A stretch of DNA of 64,000 nt. Origin: Pelatocladus maniniholoensis HA4357-MV3 (GTDB taxonomy: Bacteria > Cyanobacteriota > Cyanobacteriia > Cyanobacteriales > Nostocaceae). The notes beneath the pieces are model-generated. The model was given only the letters and a program-made list of their open reading frames with translations. It was not told where the DNA came from and did not search any database. Positions 1-7,507 of the stretch are shown piece after piece (the first letter of the stretch is position 1; each line of letters starts with the position of its first letter). Both the position numbers and the translations under genes were made by a program. The stretch covers positions 32,051 through 96,050 of the forward strand of contig JAHHHW010000011.1 in NCBI GenBank assembly GCA_019359115.1, in the 5' to 3' direction.

Positions 1-696
1 CATTGGCCCAGCAATTAGTGCTAAACCGACTAATGCAATTAGTATTGGATCAACATTAGCAGTCGCTGCCCACTCGGCTAATTCTGTATAATTCCAAGTT
101 CCTGTGAGAGGCCAGATTCCCAGTACTCCCATTAACAAGAATAAGTCGCCTACCCGTTTAGTTAAGAATGCATCTCTCGCACCAGTGACTACTAAAGGTT
201 GGCTAAACCACAACCCAACTAACAAGTAGGTTCCTAGAGTCAGGACTTCCAAAATTACATAGCTAAAGAATAAATTGTTACACAAGGCAAGGGCGCATAG
301 TCCCGCTTCAAACATTCCCAACAAAGAATAGAAACGTCCCCAACCCCAGTCCATTTCCATGTAGCCAATGGCATAAATCTGTGCTAGCAAATTTAAGCCA
401 GAAACTACAATCATTGCGCCCACACTGATTGAGGATATTTCTAAATCAATGGACAGGTTTAAACCCGCAGTATTCAACCAAGGTATAAATACTTGATAAG
501 CTGGCTGGTTCCAAGTTGCAGGAAATGCTAAAACAGCGTGAATAAACGCTAAAAATGTCATGATCAAATTGACATAACCTGCTGGTCTTGGCCCTGTACG
601 CCTAATAATTCCCGGCGACCAAGGCACAGCCAAAAGCCCACCTATTAAGGCATATAAAGGTATTAACCAAACCGTTTCAAGTAGGAACTGAGTCAT
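1..696 (-). CDS. ndhF: NAD(P)H-quinone oxidoreductase subunit NdhF, 5' part (NdhF3/F4 type)
   Basis: The first 232 codons of a gene that runs off the left edge, read by hand from the complement because it has no stop here. It starts MTQFLLETVWLIPLYALIGG, and the chain is strongly hydrophobic with several membrane spans. The stretch EISSISVGAMIVVSGLNLLA and the later GARDAFLTKRVGDLFLLMG are typical of proton-pumping NdhF/NuoL subunits. The N-terminus with WSPGIIRRTGPRPAGYVN matches my memory of cyanobacterial NdhF3/NdhF4, the subunits of the specialised NDH-1 complexes that hydrate CO2 at the thylakoid, rather than respiratory NdhF1. F3 and F4 cannot be told apart without the next genes (ndhD3-cupA or ndhD4-cupB), which would lie to the left. 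GAGGTGAG stands just before the ATG as ribosome site. About 490 bp of AT-rich DNA separates it from the next gene. Confidence 0.85.
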   Translation of the reverse strand, partial: MTQFLLETVWLIPLYALIGGLLAVPWSPGIIRRTGPRPAGYVNLIMTFLAFIHAVLAFPATWNQPAYQVFIPWLNTAGLNLSIDLEISSISVGAMIVVSGLNLLAQIYAIGYMEMDWGWGRFYSLLGMFEAGLCALALCNNLFFSYVILEVLTLGTYLLVGLWFSQPLVVTGARDAFLTKRVGDLFLLMGVLGIWPLTGTWNYTELAEWAATANVDPILIALVGLALIAGPM

Positions 697-1067
697 TAAC
701 TCACCTCTAAATTTACAGCAAAACCAAATGGCGGTTGTAAAAACACAACCGTTACTTCCAGACAACGTTGCTATGGGAGTTCAAACAAATTTATATTTGT
801 TTAATCTTGTTAAAATATAGATTATCCTTAATAGCTCTCAAAATGGAATTATTTACCTAGACAATTCAGCGATAGTTACTGTAAAAAATTCTTATATGTT
901 TTTATTAAATAGTTATTATTGAGTTAAATCTATGATACGAGATATTACCTCAATTTTTTATTTGCGTACTTTTACAGGCAAATATCAGATAATACAAAAA
1001 ATGTCAAGTATTAAAATACTATGGTAACTATTAGTTTTAATTTATAAGTTGTTTTAAAAGCCATAAC

Positions 1068-1182
1068 CCGCCGAGAAATAAATTTCAGGGCTAACAGCAA
1101 AACTCCACTTCAAGTGGACTAAAAGATTTTGAAGTGGTCTTCAGACGACTTAAGCTATAAGCCAAGAATTAAAATTCTTGGC
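1068..1182. repeat. Multi-hairpin dispersed repeat, copy A
   Basis: Four short palindromes in a row. A loose stem lies at 1068-1090. ACTCCACTTCAAGTGGACT is at 1102-1120. GTCTTCAGACGACTT is near 1137-1151. GCCAAGAATTAAAATTCTTGGC-type dyad symmetry covers 1161-1182. The same order of stems recurs near 11213, 29250, 30646 and 50938, and partly at 3161, 10838 and 27497. It ends next to the stop codon of the kinase gene at 1186, so it may also act as its transcription terminator. The rest of 697-1185 is AT-rich with no gene seen. Confidence 0.75.
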
Positions 1183-1185
1183 AGT

Positions 1186-2802
1186 TTATAAAGATTTTAC
1201 AAAACAACTAAATAGATTGAAATATTTACCAAATAACTTAAATAGCCAATATATAACAATAGATTGTTCTTGCTTGAGCTTTTTTAGTAGCTTATGTAGA
1301 ATTTGTGGTTTAATTTTTTCATATTCTGTTTTCAAAATAGTTTTGCTTTCTCTAGGCGAAATCAGAGTATTGAAATTTTGGCTATGCTCTAACCAATCTT
1401 TTAGTTGCTGACGCTGGCTTGCTGTGAGAGTTAGAGTAATCACGTTAACGCACACTTTAGGATCTTCCAATGCAAAGAAAAGTAAATGATAGTAGCCAGT
1501 ATTCGCTAAATTTTGTACTATTTTTTGTCCTTTAATATCTTTTAAATCTAAAAAACAAGATAACCATCTTGTTAATTGAACTTGAACATCAGATAAAACT
1601 GTTATCCATAATACCATTGGATATAAATTTTTTTTTAAAACAAATTCTGTAGAATTATTTTTGTCTAAAAATTTATTTATTTCTTTTTGAGATAACATTG
1701 CCCAAAAAGTAGGTACATTTCCATATTGTGTGAGTAGTAAATGTGGAAAACAAATTGAAGCTATTGGTTTATTTTTCGGCCAAGTCTTCTGTAAACAAAT
1801 TTTTTCGGATAATGAAGTTACGGGTACTAATTGTACTAATTCCTGAGTTTGAATATTTTTTTTGGTGTCAACAATAAAATTATTAGATTGACGCTGTAAC
1901 TGTTCTAAGTTTAATAATATTTGGTTAACATTTGCGGGGCGATCGCCTACTTCTTTCGCCAAGCAACTCATTACTAATTTTTTGAGTTCCTTGGGTATAT
2001 TCTTCTGAGGTGCCACCTCTTCAAATAGAGGTGGTATTTCAAAGCGATGAGCTTGATACCATTCACCAAAAGAATTACTTTTTATTTGGAATGGATGTTT
2101 GCCTGTTAGCATTTCAAACATTAACACTCCTAAGCTGTAGATATCAGAACGCACATCTAAGAGTTTGCATCCTTCCATATGTTCTGGAGAACAATAAGGT
2201 AAACTACCAATAAAAGATTCAGCTAGTGCCATACCAGAACGATCAGTTAAAAATTTAGCAATTCCAAAATCTAAAATTTTTACATTATTTTCAATAATAA
2301 ATATATTTTCTGGTTTAATATCTCGATGAATAACTGGACAAATCTCCCCTTTAATACTTACACCTTGATGAGCGCATTGTAAACCTAAACAGATTTGATA
2401 ACAAATTTCTAAAAATTTTGAGAGTTTGAAAGACTCATTTTTGAGAATTTGTTTGAGATTTTTTCCTTGTAGATACTCCATAACATAGTAGGGAATTTTA
2501 TCTTCAGTCACACCATAACTAAATACTCTAGCTATGTGTTTACTTTTTCGTCCTAGTTGAGCGCCAATGAAAATTTCTTTGGCAAAGCGTTGAGACAATT
2601 GCTGATTAGCCAAATTCATTGACAAAATCTTAACTGCAACTGGCATACCACCTTTTGCAATATCTTCTGCTAGGTAGACTCTACCCATCCCACCTTTGCC
2701 AATTATATCTCTGAGGAGATAACGATTGTTGAGAAACTTGCCAATGTAAGCATCTGGTTCTGTTTTTTGTATTGTTTTGTGATTCACTTGATTTTGCAAC
2801 AT
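1186..2802 (-). CDS. Serine/threonine protein kinase with unassigned C-terminal region
   Basis: A 538-residue Hanks-type kinase, starting at the ATG at 2802 (MLQNQV). GGAAAG lies about 10 bases upstream. The longer reading from 2919 adds a hydrophobic AT-rich lead that looks like non-coding sequence. The glycine loop GKGGMGRVYLAED is at residues 35-47, followed by the VAVKIL lysine. The catalytic loop HRDIKPENI, the DFGIAKF metal motif and the SPEHMEG activation/P+1 region are all present, so it should be active. The kinase domain occupies about residues 28-300. The remaining 240 residues carry no domain I recognise and no clear membrane span. The substrate is unknown. It is the last gene of a minus-strand group with a second kinase and a pentapeptide protein, but gaps of over 500 bp argue against one operon. 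Confidence 0.9.
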   Translation of the reverse strand: MLQNQVNHKTIQKTEPDAYIGKFLNNRYLLRDIIGKGGMGRVYLAEDIAKGGMPVAVKILSMNLANQQLSQRFAKEIFIGAQLGRKSKHIARVFSYGVTEDKIPYYVMEYLQGKNLKQILKNESFKLSKFLEICYQICLGLQCAHQGVSIKGEICPVIHRDIKPENIFIIENNVKILDFGIAKFLTDRSGMALAESFIGSLPYCSPEHMEGCKLLDVRSDIYSLGVLMFEMLTGKHPFQIKSNSFGEWYQAHRFEIPPLFEEVAPQKNIPKELKKLVMSCLAKEVGDRPANVNQILLNLEQLQRQSNNFIVDTKKNIQTQELVQLVPVTSLSEKICLQKTWPKNKPIASICFPHLLLTQYGNVPTFWAMLSQKEINKFLDKNNSTEFVLKKNLYPMVLWITVLSDVQVQLTRWLSCFLDLKDIKGQKIVQNLANTGYYHLLFFALEDPKVCVNVITLTLTASQRQQLKDWLEHSQNFNTLISPRESKTILKTEYEKIKPQILHKLLKKLKQEQSIVIYWLFKLFGKYFNLFSCFVKSL

Positions 2803-3160
2803 AAAATAAGTGCTTTCCCAGGTATTAATCAACTTAAAAATAAAGTATAAATTTACTATATTCTTGTATAAGCAAAAAAATATAGTTATTAAAACTTGCT
2901 TATTTAATATGAAACACAAAATAAATAATTGTAAAAACTGGACAAAATCATATTGCCAAAATATGTAAATACTAGTAAGACTGGTTTAACATATTTATGA
3001 CATGACAAGTATGAGAAATTTTACTGAAACTCAGCAGTAGTTAACTAATTCTTGTAATAAGATAAGTGGATACACTGAATTAATGATGAGATTAAAGTTG
3101 TGAGTGGATTAATTGTTGATGCTGATTGTTCCAACAACTAACAATCAATCATCAACATTT

Positions 3161-3353
3161 AGGAGCATCCCAATTTTTTCAATATACCGCGCTTGGGTTT
3201 ATTTTTTTAGCTAATAGCACAAGTCGTCTGAAGACGATTTAAACAAATTAAACTAAGAATTTTTCGTCATAATTTTAGGTATGTAGAGACGTTGCACTGC
3301 AACGTCTCTACAGGGTTTAAATGTCAATTGATTTGTCTTATCCGAACCGTATT
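3161..3353. repeat. Two abutting dispersed repeats (hairpin family and TIR-ended family)
   Basis: Positions 3161-3250 repeat 50938-51020: GGAGCATCC, then TTTTTTCAATAT, CGCGCTTGGGTTT, TAGCTAATAGCACAAGTCGTC. Positions 3255-3353 belong to another family. It contains TTTTTCGTCATAATTTT, then the palindrome GTAGAGACGTTGCA/TGCAACGTCTCTAC, and ends in CTTATCCGAACCGTA. It is shared with 29354-29467 and 37034-37106. Together they fill most of the 578-bp gap 2803-3380, in which no gene is visible. Confidence 0.75.
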
Positions 3354-3380
3354 GTTCCAACAACCACTAACCAATAACTA

Positions 3381-3875
3381 TTACTTACACTCTAAAGACT
3401 CTTTGGTAGACACACCAGTTTTAGAATTTACACCACTTGCTTTAGCACAAAGTTTTTTCAACTCAGGGCCATCTAAAACCGCATTGGTGAAATCAGTACC
3501 TGTAATGTCAACATTATCAAAAGTGGAATAGAGCAACATTGCATCTGTAAAAACTGCATCACTTAAATCAGCATTCCGGAAATCAGCTAGATAAGCAATA
3601 CCATTGGTAAAATCAGCGCTATGCAAATTTGCTTTTTCTAAGTATGCACTATTAAAAACAACACCACGTAAATCAGCATTGCTAAAATTAGCCTGATCCA
3701 ACTTTACCTTGGCAAACTCCTCACCAATTAAAGTTTGACCAGAAAAATCTGCATTACTCATTGGTTTATAGCCTGCAAAACGGCTGCTAGAAAATTTTGC
3801 TGCTTCTGCTGACAGGGGAAACAACAGCAGCACGATCGCTACGATAAAGGCAGCTAATACTCGCCAAGACTTCAT
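3381..3875 (-). CDS. Exported pentapeptide-repeat protein
   Basis: 164 residues. The N-terminus MKSWRVLAAFIVAIVLLLFP ending SAEAA is a clear Sec-type signal peptide, so the mature protein is periplasmic or in the thylakoid lumen. The mature part is built from A(D/N)LXX pentapeptides (NADFSG, QANFSNADLRG, NLHSADFTN, DFRNADLSDAVF, FTNAVLDG), which fold as a right-handed quadrilateral beta helix. The tail has two cysteines (ELKKLCAKAS and KESLECK) that could form a disulfide. Plant and cyanobacterial lumenal pentapeptide proteins such as the TL15/TL17 group look like this. Their function is poorly known, so none is assigned. It stands alone between an unknown gene and a kinase gene. Confidence 0.85.
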   Translation of the reverse strand: MKSWRVLAAFIVAIVLLLFPLSAEAAKFSSSRFAGYKPMSNADFSGQTLIGEEFAKVKLDQANFSNADLRGVVFNSAYLEKANLHSADFTNGIAYLADFRNADLSDAVFTDAMLLYSTFDNVDITGTDFTNAVLDGPELKKLCAKASGVNSKTGVSTKESLECK

Positions 3876-3990
3876 AATGTTAACTTAATAAATCTCAATA
3901 TTTACACCCTTCATTATTAAACATTATGGGTTCAAGATAACTTCCAAACCAGTCATCCTCTAACAGGATTTTGGATTTTGGATTGATCAA

Positions 3991-4608
3991 TTAGCGATCG
4001 CCACTCATTACCCAGCGCCAATTATAGCGATTCCACTCGTAAATACCCTGAATTTCATACTCAGCACCGTTATTAAAGCGAACAATGCAATTAATACAAG
4101 ATCCATTGCCATTTTGAATTTCATCAACTTGAATGACAAGGCAAGGGAACCATTCCCGTGGACAAGGGCCATTATCTTGTACCCATTCCCACAGTGCATT
4201 GCAGACTTCAATGCGATCGCCCACTTTTAGGTTTAATATATCTTCAGAAGAATATTGATTAAAATGATAAGGCTGAATGCGGTTGAGCCATTGTAAACCG
4301 TAGCGATCGCGAATAAATTGTACCTCTCCAGAGTTATTTTCACGTAGCCAGTCATTTAATAACTGAGCTTTCCATGAAAAGTCTTGTTTCTCTTGTGCTT
4401 TAATATACCGCAAAAAACTTTGTAACTCTTGCGGTGTCAACTCATCTAATGGGTTAGGTTGATCTGATAATTCTAGATCACAGTTGCCTTGAATTTGCTC
4501 TACTACTTGCAGTAATATTTGTTTTTGCATGTCAGTGAGAGGGCAGTTAGCTGTTTCACAGCGATTAAAGGCTGTTTGCAATACTGCTTCAATCTCATCT
4601 GGTTTCAT
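3991..4608 (-). CDS. Hypothetical cytosolic protein, 205 residues
   Basis: Not recognised. The start is MKPDEIEAVLQTAF. No signal peptide or membrane span is seen. The N-terminal half is helical, with Cys-x4-Cys near residues 17-22 (CETANC). The C-terminal half is rich in Trp, Cys and Asn (CNALWEWVQDNGPCPREWF, then CINCIVRFNNGAEYEIQGIY) and looks like a small beta barrel or SH3-like fold, but that is a guess. The gene lies 67 bases downstream of the kinase at 4676-6706 on the same strand, so they may be co-transcribed and functionally linked. Its stop is next to a short copy of the AATCCAAAATCC repeat (3965-3985). Confidence 0.75.
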   Translation of the reverse strand: MKPDEIEAVLQTAFNRCETANCPLTDMQKQILLQVVEQIQGNCDLELSDQPNPLDELTPQELQSFLRYIKAQEKQDFSWKAQLLNDWLRENNSGEVQFIRDRYGLQWLNRIQPYHFNQYSSEDILNLKVGDRIEVCNALWEWVQDNGPCPREWFPCLVIQVDEIQNGNGSCINCIVRFNNGAEYEIQGIYEWNRYNWRWVMSGDR

Positions 4609-4675
4609 AGGTAAACAGCGATTAACGGGCTAATTGTTCAAATCCTATAGATTATTTATCGTATCGTATTGTATT

Positions 4676-6706
4676 TCACCCCCCTGCTACAGGTGTAGTA
4701 GGTAAAATCGTTTTTTCTGGATTTGGCTCTTCAGTTACAGATGTCGCAGGTACAATTGTTTTTTGCTGGTTTGGCTCTTGAGTTTCAGGTGTAGTAGGTA
4801 CAATTGTTTTTTGCTGGTTTGGCTCTTGAGTTTCAGGTGTAGCAGGTACAATTGTTTTTTGCTGGTTTGGCTCTTGAGTTTCGGGTGTAGCAGGTACAAT
4901 CGTCATCTGCTGATTTGGCTCTTGAGTTTCGGGTGTAGCAGGTACAACCATCATTTGTTGATTTGATTCTTCAGTTTCGGGTGTAGCAGGTACAATCGTC
5001 TTTTGCTGATTTGGTTCCTCAGTTTCAGGTATTGTAGGTACAATTGTCATCTGCTGATTTGGCTCTTGAGTTTCGGGTGTAGCAGGTACAACCATCATTT
5101 GTTGATTTGATTCTTCAGTGCTGGATTTAGTAGGTTGTGGATTACTCTCGATTGGAGATGGGGATGGCTGTGATTCACTTTCGGGTGTTGGAGGCTTAGT
5201 AGATGGTTGAATTTCCCCCTCCGTTACAGTTGGAGTTGGAGTTGAAGTTGGCTGTGATTCACTTTCAGGTGTTGGAGGTGTAGTAGATGGTTGAATTTCC
5301 TCTTCCGTTGGTGGGGGGGGTGTTTGGGACTCGCTTTCAGTTGGAGGTGGAGGTGTAGATGGTTGAATTTCCTCTTTGGTTGGAGTTGGAGTTGGAGTTG
5401 GAAATGGTTGTGATTCGCTTTCAGGTGTTGGAGGTGGTGTGTATAGTTTAATTTCTTCCTTAACAACAGGTGGAGATGATTTTGTTTTGTTTTTGGTTGG
5501 GGATGGAGATGGAGTTGGTGCGATCGCAGGCTGATTTGATTCACGCTGCGGTGTGAATATTGATGGTGAAATTGTCGGTGGAGTCGTAAAGAAATTTTTG
5601 CTGCGTTTATTCGCTGGTGTTGATGGTGAAGGTTTTGACTTGTTTTTGATCGTTTCTACTGCTGGACTGGTGGTTTTGGTTGGTTGATTTTCCTGCAAAT
5701 AAAATGGTAAAAAACGCTCCCCAATAATCACTAAACTAAACCCAACCCCAATCAAACTAAATAACCCCAAAGTTCTAATTCCTTGAGTCTGGGGTTTACG
5801 GGACGATGAACTAGATGAATTAGATGAACTAGATGATGTTTTGACTTTAGCTGGGGGTATTTGCTGTATTGTTGATGGTGGCGACAATGATGCTTGGAGT
5901 GCTTGCAAGGCTTCTGCTGCTGTTTGATATCGCTCTTTGAAGTTACAACGCACCATTCTGGTTAAAATATTTGCCAACTCATTGCTAGTATTAACCAAAT
6001 GACTCCAAACCACTTCTCCATCCAAAGGATCAGTGGGTAGCTTACGTGGTTGTACACCTGTTAAAGCTTGAATTCCTAGCATTCCCACTGCATAAACATC
6101 GCTACACAGCCTTGGTTTACCATTGGCTTGTTCGTTTGGGATGTAGCCAGGTGTGCCGATGACAATAGTAGAGTTTACCTCACCTTCGGTATTACTTGCT
6201 AAACTTTTAATTTCTTTAACGGAGCCAAAATCGATCAAGACGATTTTTCCGTCTTGACGACGCATAATATTTTGCAATTTTATATCTCGGTGGATCACAC
6301 CATGTTCATGGACAACCGCCAAAACTTCTAGTAGTTCTTGTAAGAGTTTTAGTACTTGAGCTTCACTGAGCTGTTTACCAGGAATAATCTCTGTAGTTAG
6401 ATCGTGTCCATCTACAAATTCCTGTACCAAATAAAATTCCTCATTTTCTTCAAAATGAGCTAAAAGTTCCGGAATTTGGTCATGACGCTTGCCTAGTCGA
6501 TACAGAATCTCTGCTTCTTGGTTGAATAGCCTTTTGGCAATCTGCAAGATTTCTGGATTAGGGTTGCGAGTTTTGAGATGCTTAACAACGCATTGGGGAT
6601 TGCCAGGTAAATCCATATCTTCAGCAAGAAAGGTATCACCAAATCCGCCGCTTCCCAGCTTCTTAAGGATTCTGTAGCGATTCCGGAGAACTTTGCCGAA
6701 GAGCAT
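4676..6706 (-). CDS. Membrane Ser/Thr protein kinase with repetitive Pro/Thr-rich extracytoplasmic tail
   Basis: 676 residues. The N-terminal kinase domain (about 1-275) has GSGGFGDTFLAED, the CVVKHL lysine, HRDIKLQNI (Leu replacing the usual Pro), IDFGSVKEI and GTPGYIPNEQ. A serine-rich linker leads to one membrane span near residues 310-330 (LGLFSLIGVGFSLVIIG). The rest, about 340 residues, lies outside the membrane and is very rich in Pro, Thr, Ser and Glu. It includes PTPTPT-type repeats and nine copies of a 16-residue unit (consensus EPNQQxTIVPATPETQ) at the C-terminus. Such tails are common in cyanobacterial kinases and may bind the cell wall or sense envelope state, which is inference. 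The gene is followed closely by the unknown gene at 3991-4608. Confidence 0.9.
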   Translation of the reverse strand: MLFGKVLRNRYRILKKLGSGGFGDTFLAEDMDLPGNPQCVVKHLKTRNPNPEILQIAKRLFNQEAEILYRLGKRHDQIPELLAHFEENEEFYLVQEFVDGHDLTTEIIPGKQLSEAQVLKLLQELLEVLAVVHEHGVIHRDIKLQNIMRRQDGKIVLIDFGSVKEIKSLASNTEGEVNSTIVIGTPGYIPNEQANGKPRLCSDVYAVGMLGIQALTGVQPRKLPTDPLDGEVVWSHLVNTSNELANILTRMVRCNFKERYQTAAEALQALQASLSPPSTIQQIPPAKVKTSSSSSNSSSSSSRKPQTQGIRTLGLFSLIGVGFSLVIIGERFLPFYLQENQPTKTTSPAVETIKNKSKPSPSTPANKRSKNFFTTPPTISPSIFTPQRESNQPAIAPTPSPSPTKNKTKSSPPVVKEEIKLYTPPPTPESESQPFPTPTPTPTKEEIQPSTPPPPTESESQTPPPPTEEEIQPSTTPPTPESESQPTSTPTPTVTEGEIQPSTKPPTPESESQPSPSPIESNPQPTKSSTEESNQQMMVVPATPETQEPNQQMTIVPTIPETEEPNQQKTIVPATPETEESNQQMMVVPATPETQEPNQQMTIVPATPETQEPNQQKTIVPATPETQEPNQQKTIVPTTPETQEPNQQKTIVPATSVTEEPNPEKTILPTTPVAGG
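4680..5115 (-). repeat. 48-bp in-frame coding repeat, nine units
   Basis: The 3' end of the kinase gene consists of nine units of 48 bp, each encoding 16 residues such as EPNQQMTIVPATPETQ. Units differ by a few bases (ESNQQMMVV and EPNQQKTIV variants). Two non-adjacent ESNQQMMVV units are nearly the same, which points to duplication of blocks rather than of single units. Copy number is likely to vary between strains. Confidence 0.9.
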
Positions 6707-7100
6707 CAGCTTTACCTAAACGCAATTTACATGCCCATTATTGGGCGATAACTCTATTAATTTTTACAAAAAAAGTCTTTTTAAGAAACTTATTTTGAGA
6801 GGATCTTTAAAAATGTTATTGCATGTTCTTAATGGCTAGATTGGGAGCCATTGTTACTAATATACATTGCTGCAAAGCTTGGATTTAAGTATTTTTACTT
6901 GATTATCCATGTAATTTCAATCTTCATAAATCCCATTTTATTAGCATTTTTGTGCCAATCAGAGCAAAATTCGGATATTTAAAGTATATGAGGTAAATAG
7001 AAAATATATAGTTTTATTTTTTACAAACAAAAAAATTATACTGCATTAATAAATATCTATATATCAATTTTTTGTCATATAAATTCTCTATAGAACGAAG

Positions 7101-7507
7101 AGGCAGGGGATTGGGGATGAATCAGTTATCAGTTATCAAATTAAACTGAAGTTCCCTAAACCAAAAGATAGATAACGCCTCTCAAACTATTATCTGGCAA
7201 TGGATAGAAACTTTTACACCTGGCTTACTGTACCCATGTAAAGTCTTGTTTTGCTCGTCAGATATGTTTTATACTGAAAACAAAATATGCCCAACATCGA
7301 GAATGCAAGATAAATTCTTAAAATCTTTACCAGGAAGCTGTTTTGGGCATTATCAATAAAAATGTACTCAGTAGTAATAAATGCATAACTAGCTGTAAAT
7401 AAGGCTGGGTATGACTTTGAGTGTTTTCAAAATTTATTTTTTGGGGTAACTTCAAATTAAACTGTTAACTGTTAACTGTTAACTGATTCATCACCAATCC
7501 CCTGCCT
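7101..7507. repeat. Long inverted-repeat pair bounding about 330 bp of non-coding DNA
   Basis: AGGCAGGGGATTGG-GATGAATCAGTTA at 7101-7137 returns inverted at 7465-7507, with about 34 of 37 positions matching. Weaker similarity continues inward. The outer end of the right arm overlaps the TAG stop codon (7506-7508) of the LptD-like gene. The inside holds no open frame of note. The rest of the 800-bp gap 6707-7505 is AT-rich and empty. It may be a non-autonomous element or part of the TTAACAGTTAACAG filler repeats common in these genomes. Confidence 0.6.

Noticed and set aside
1186..2919. Longer kinase start at 2919
   Set aside because: The added 39 residues come from AT-rich, promoter-like DNA, and the ATG at 2802 has a ribosome site and a normal N-terminus.
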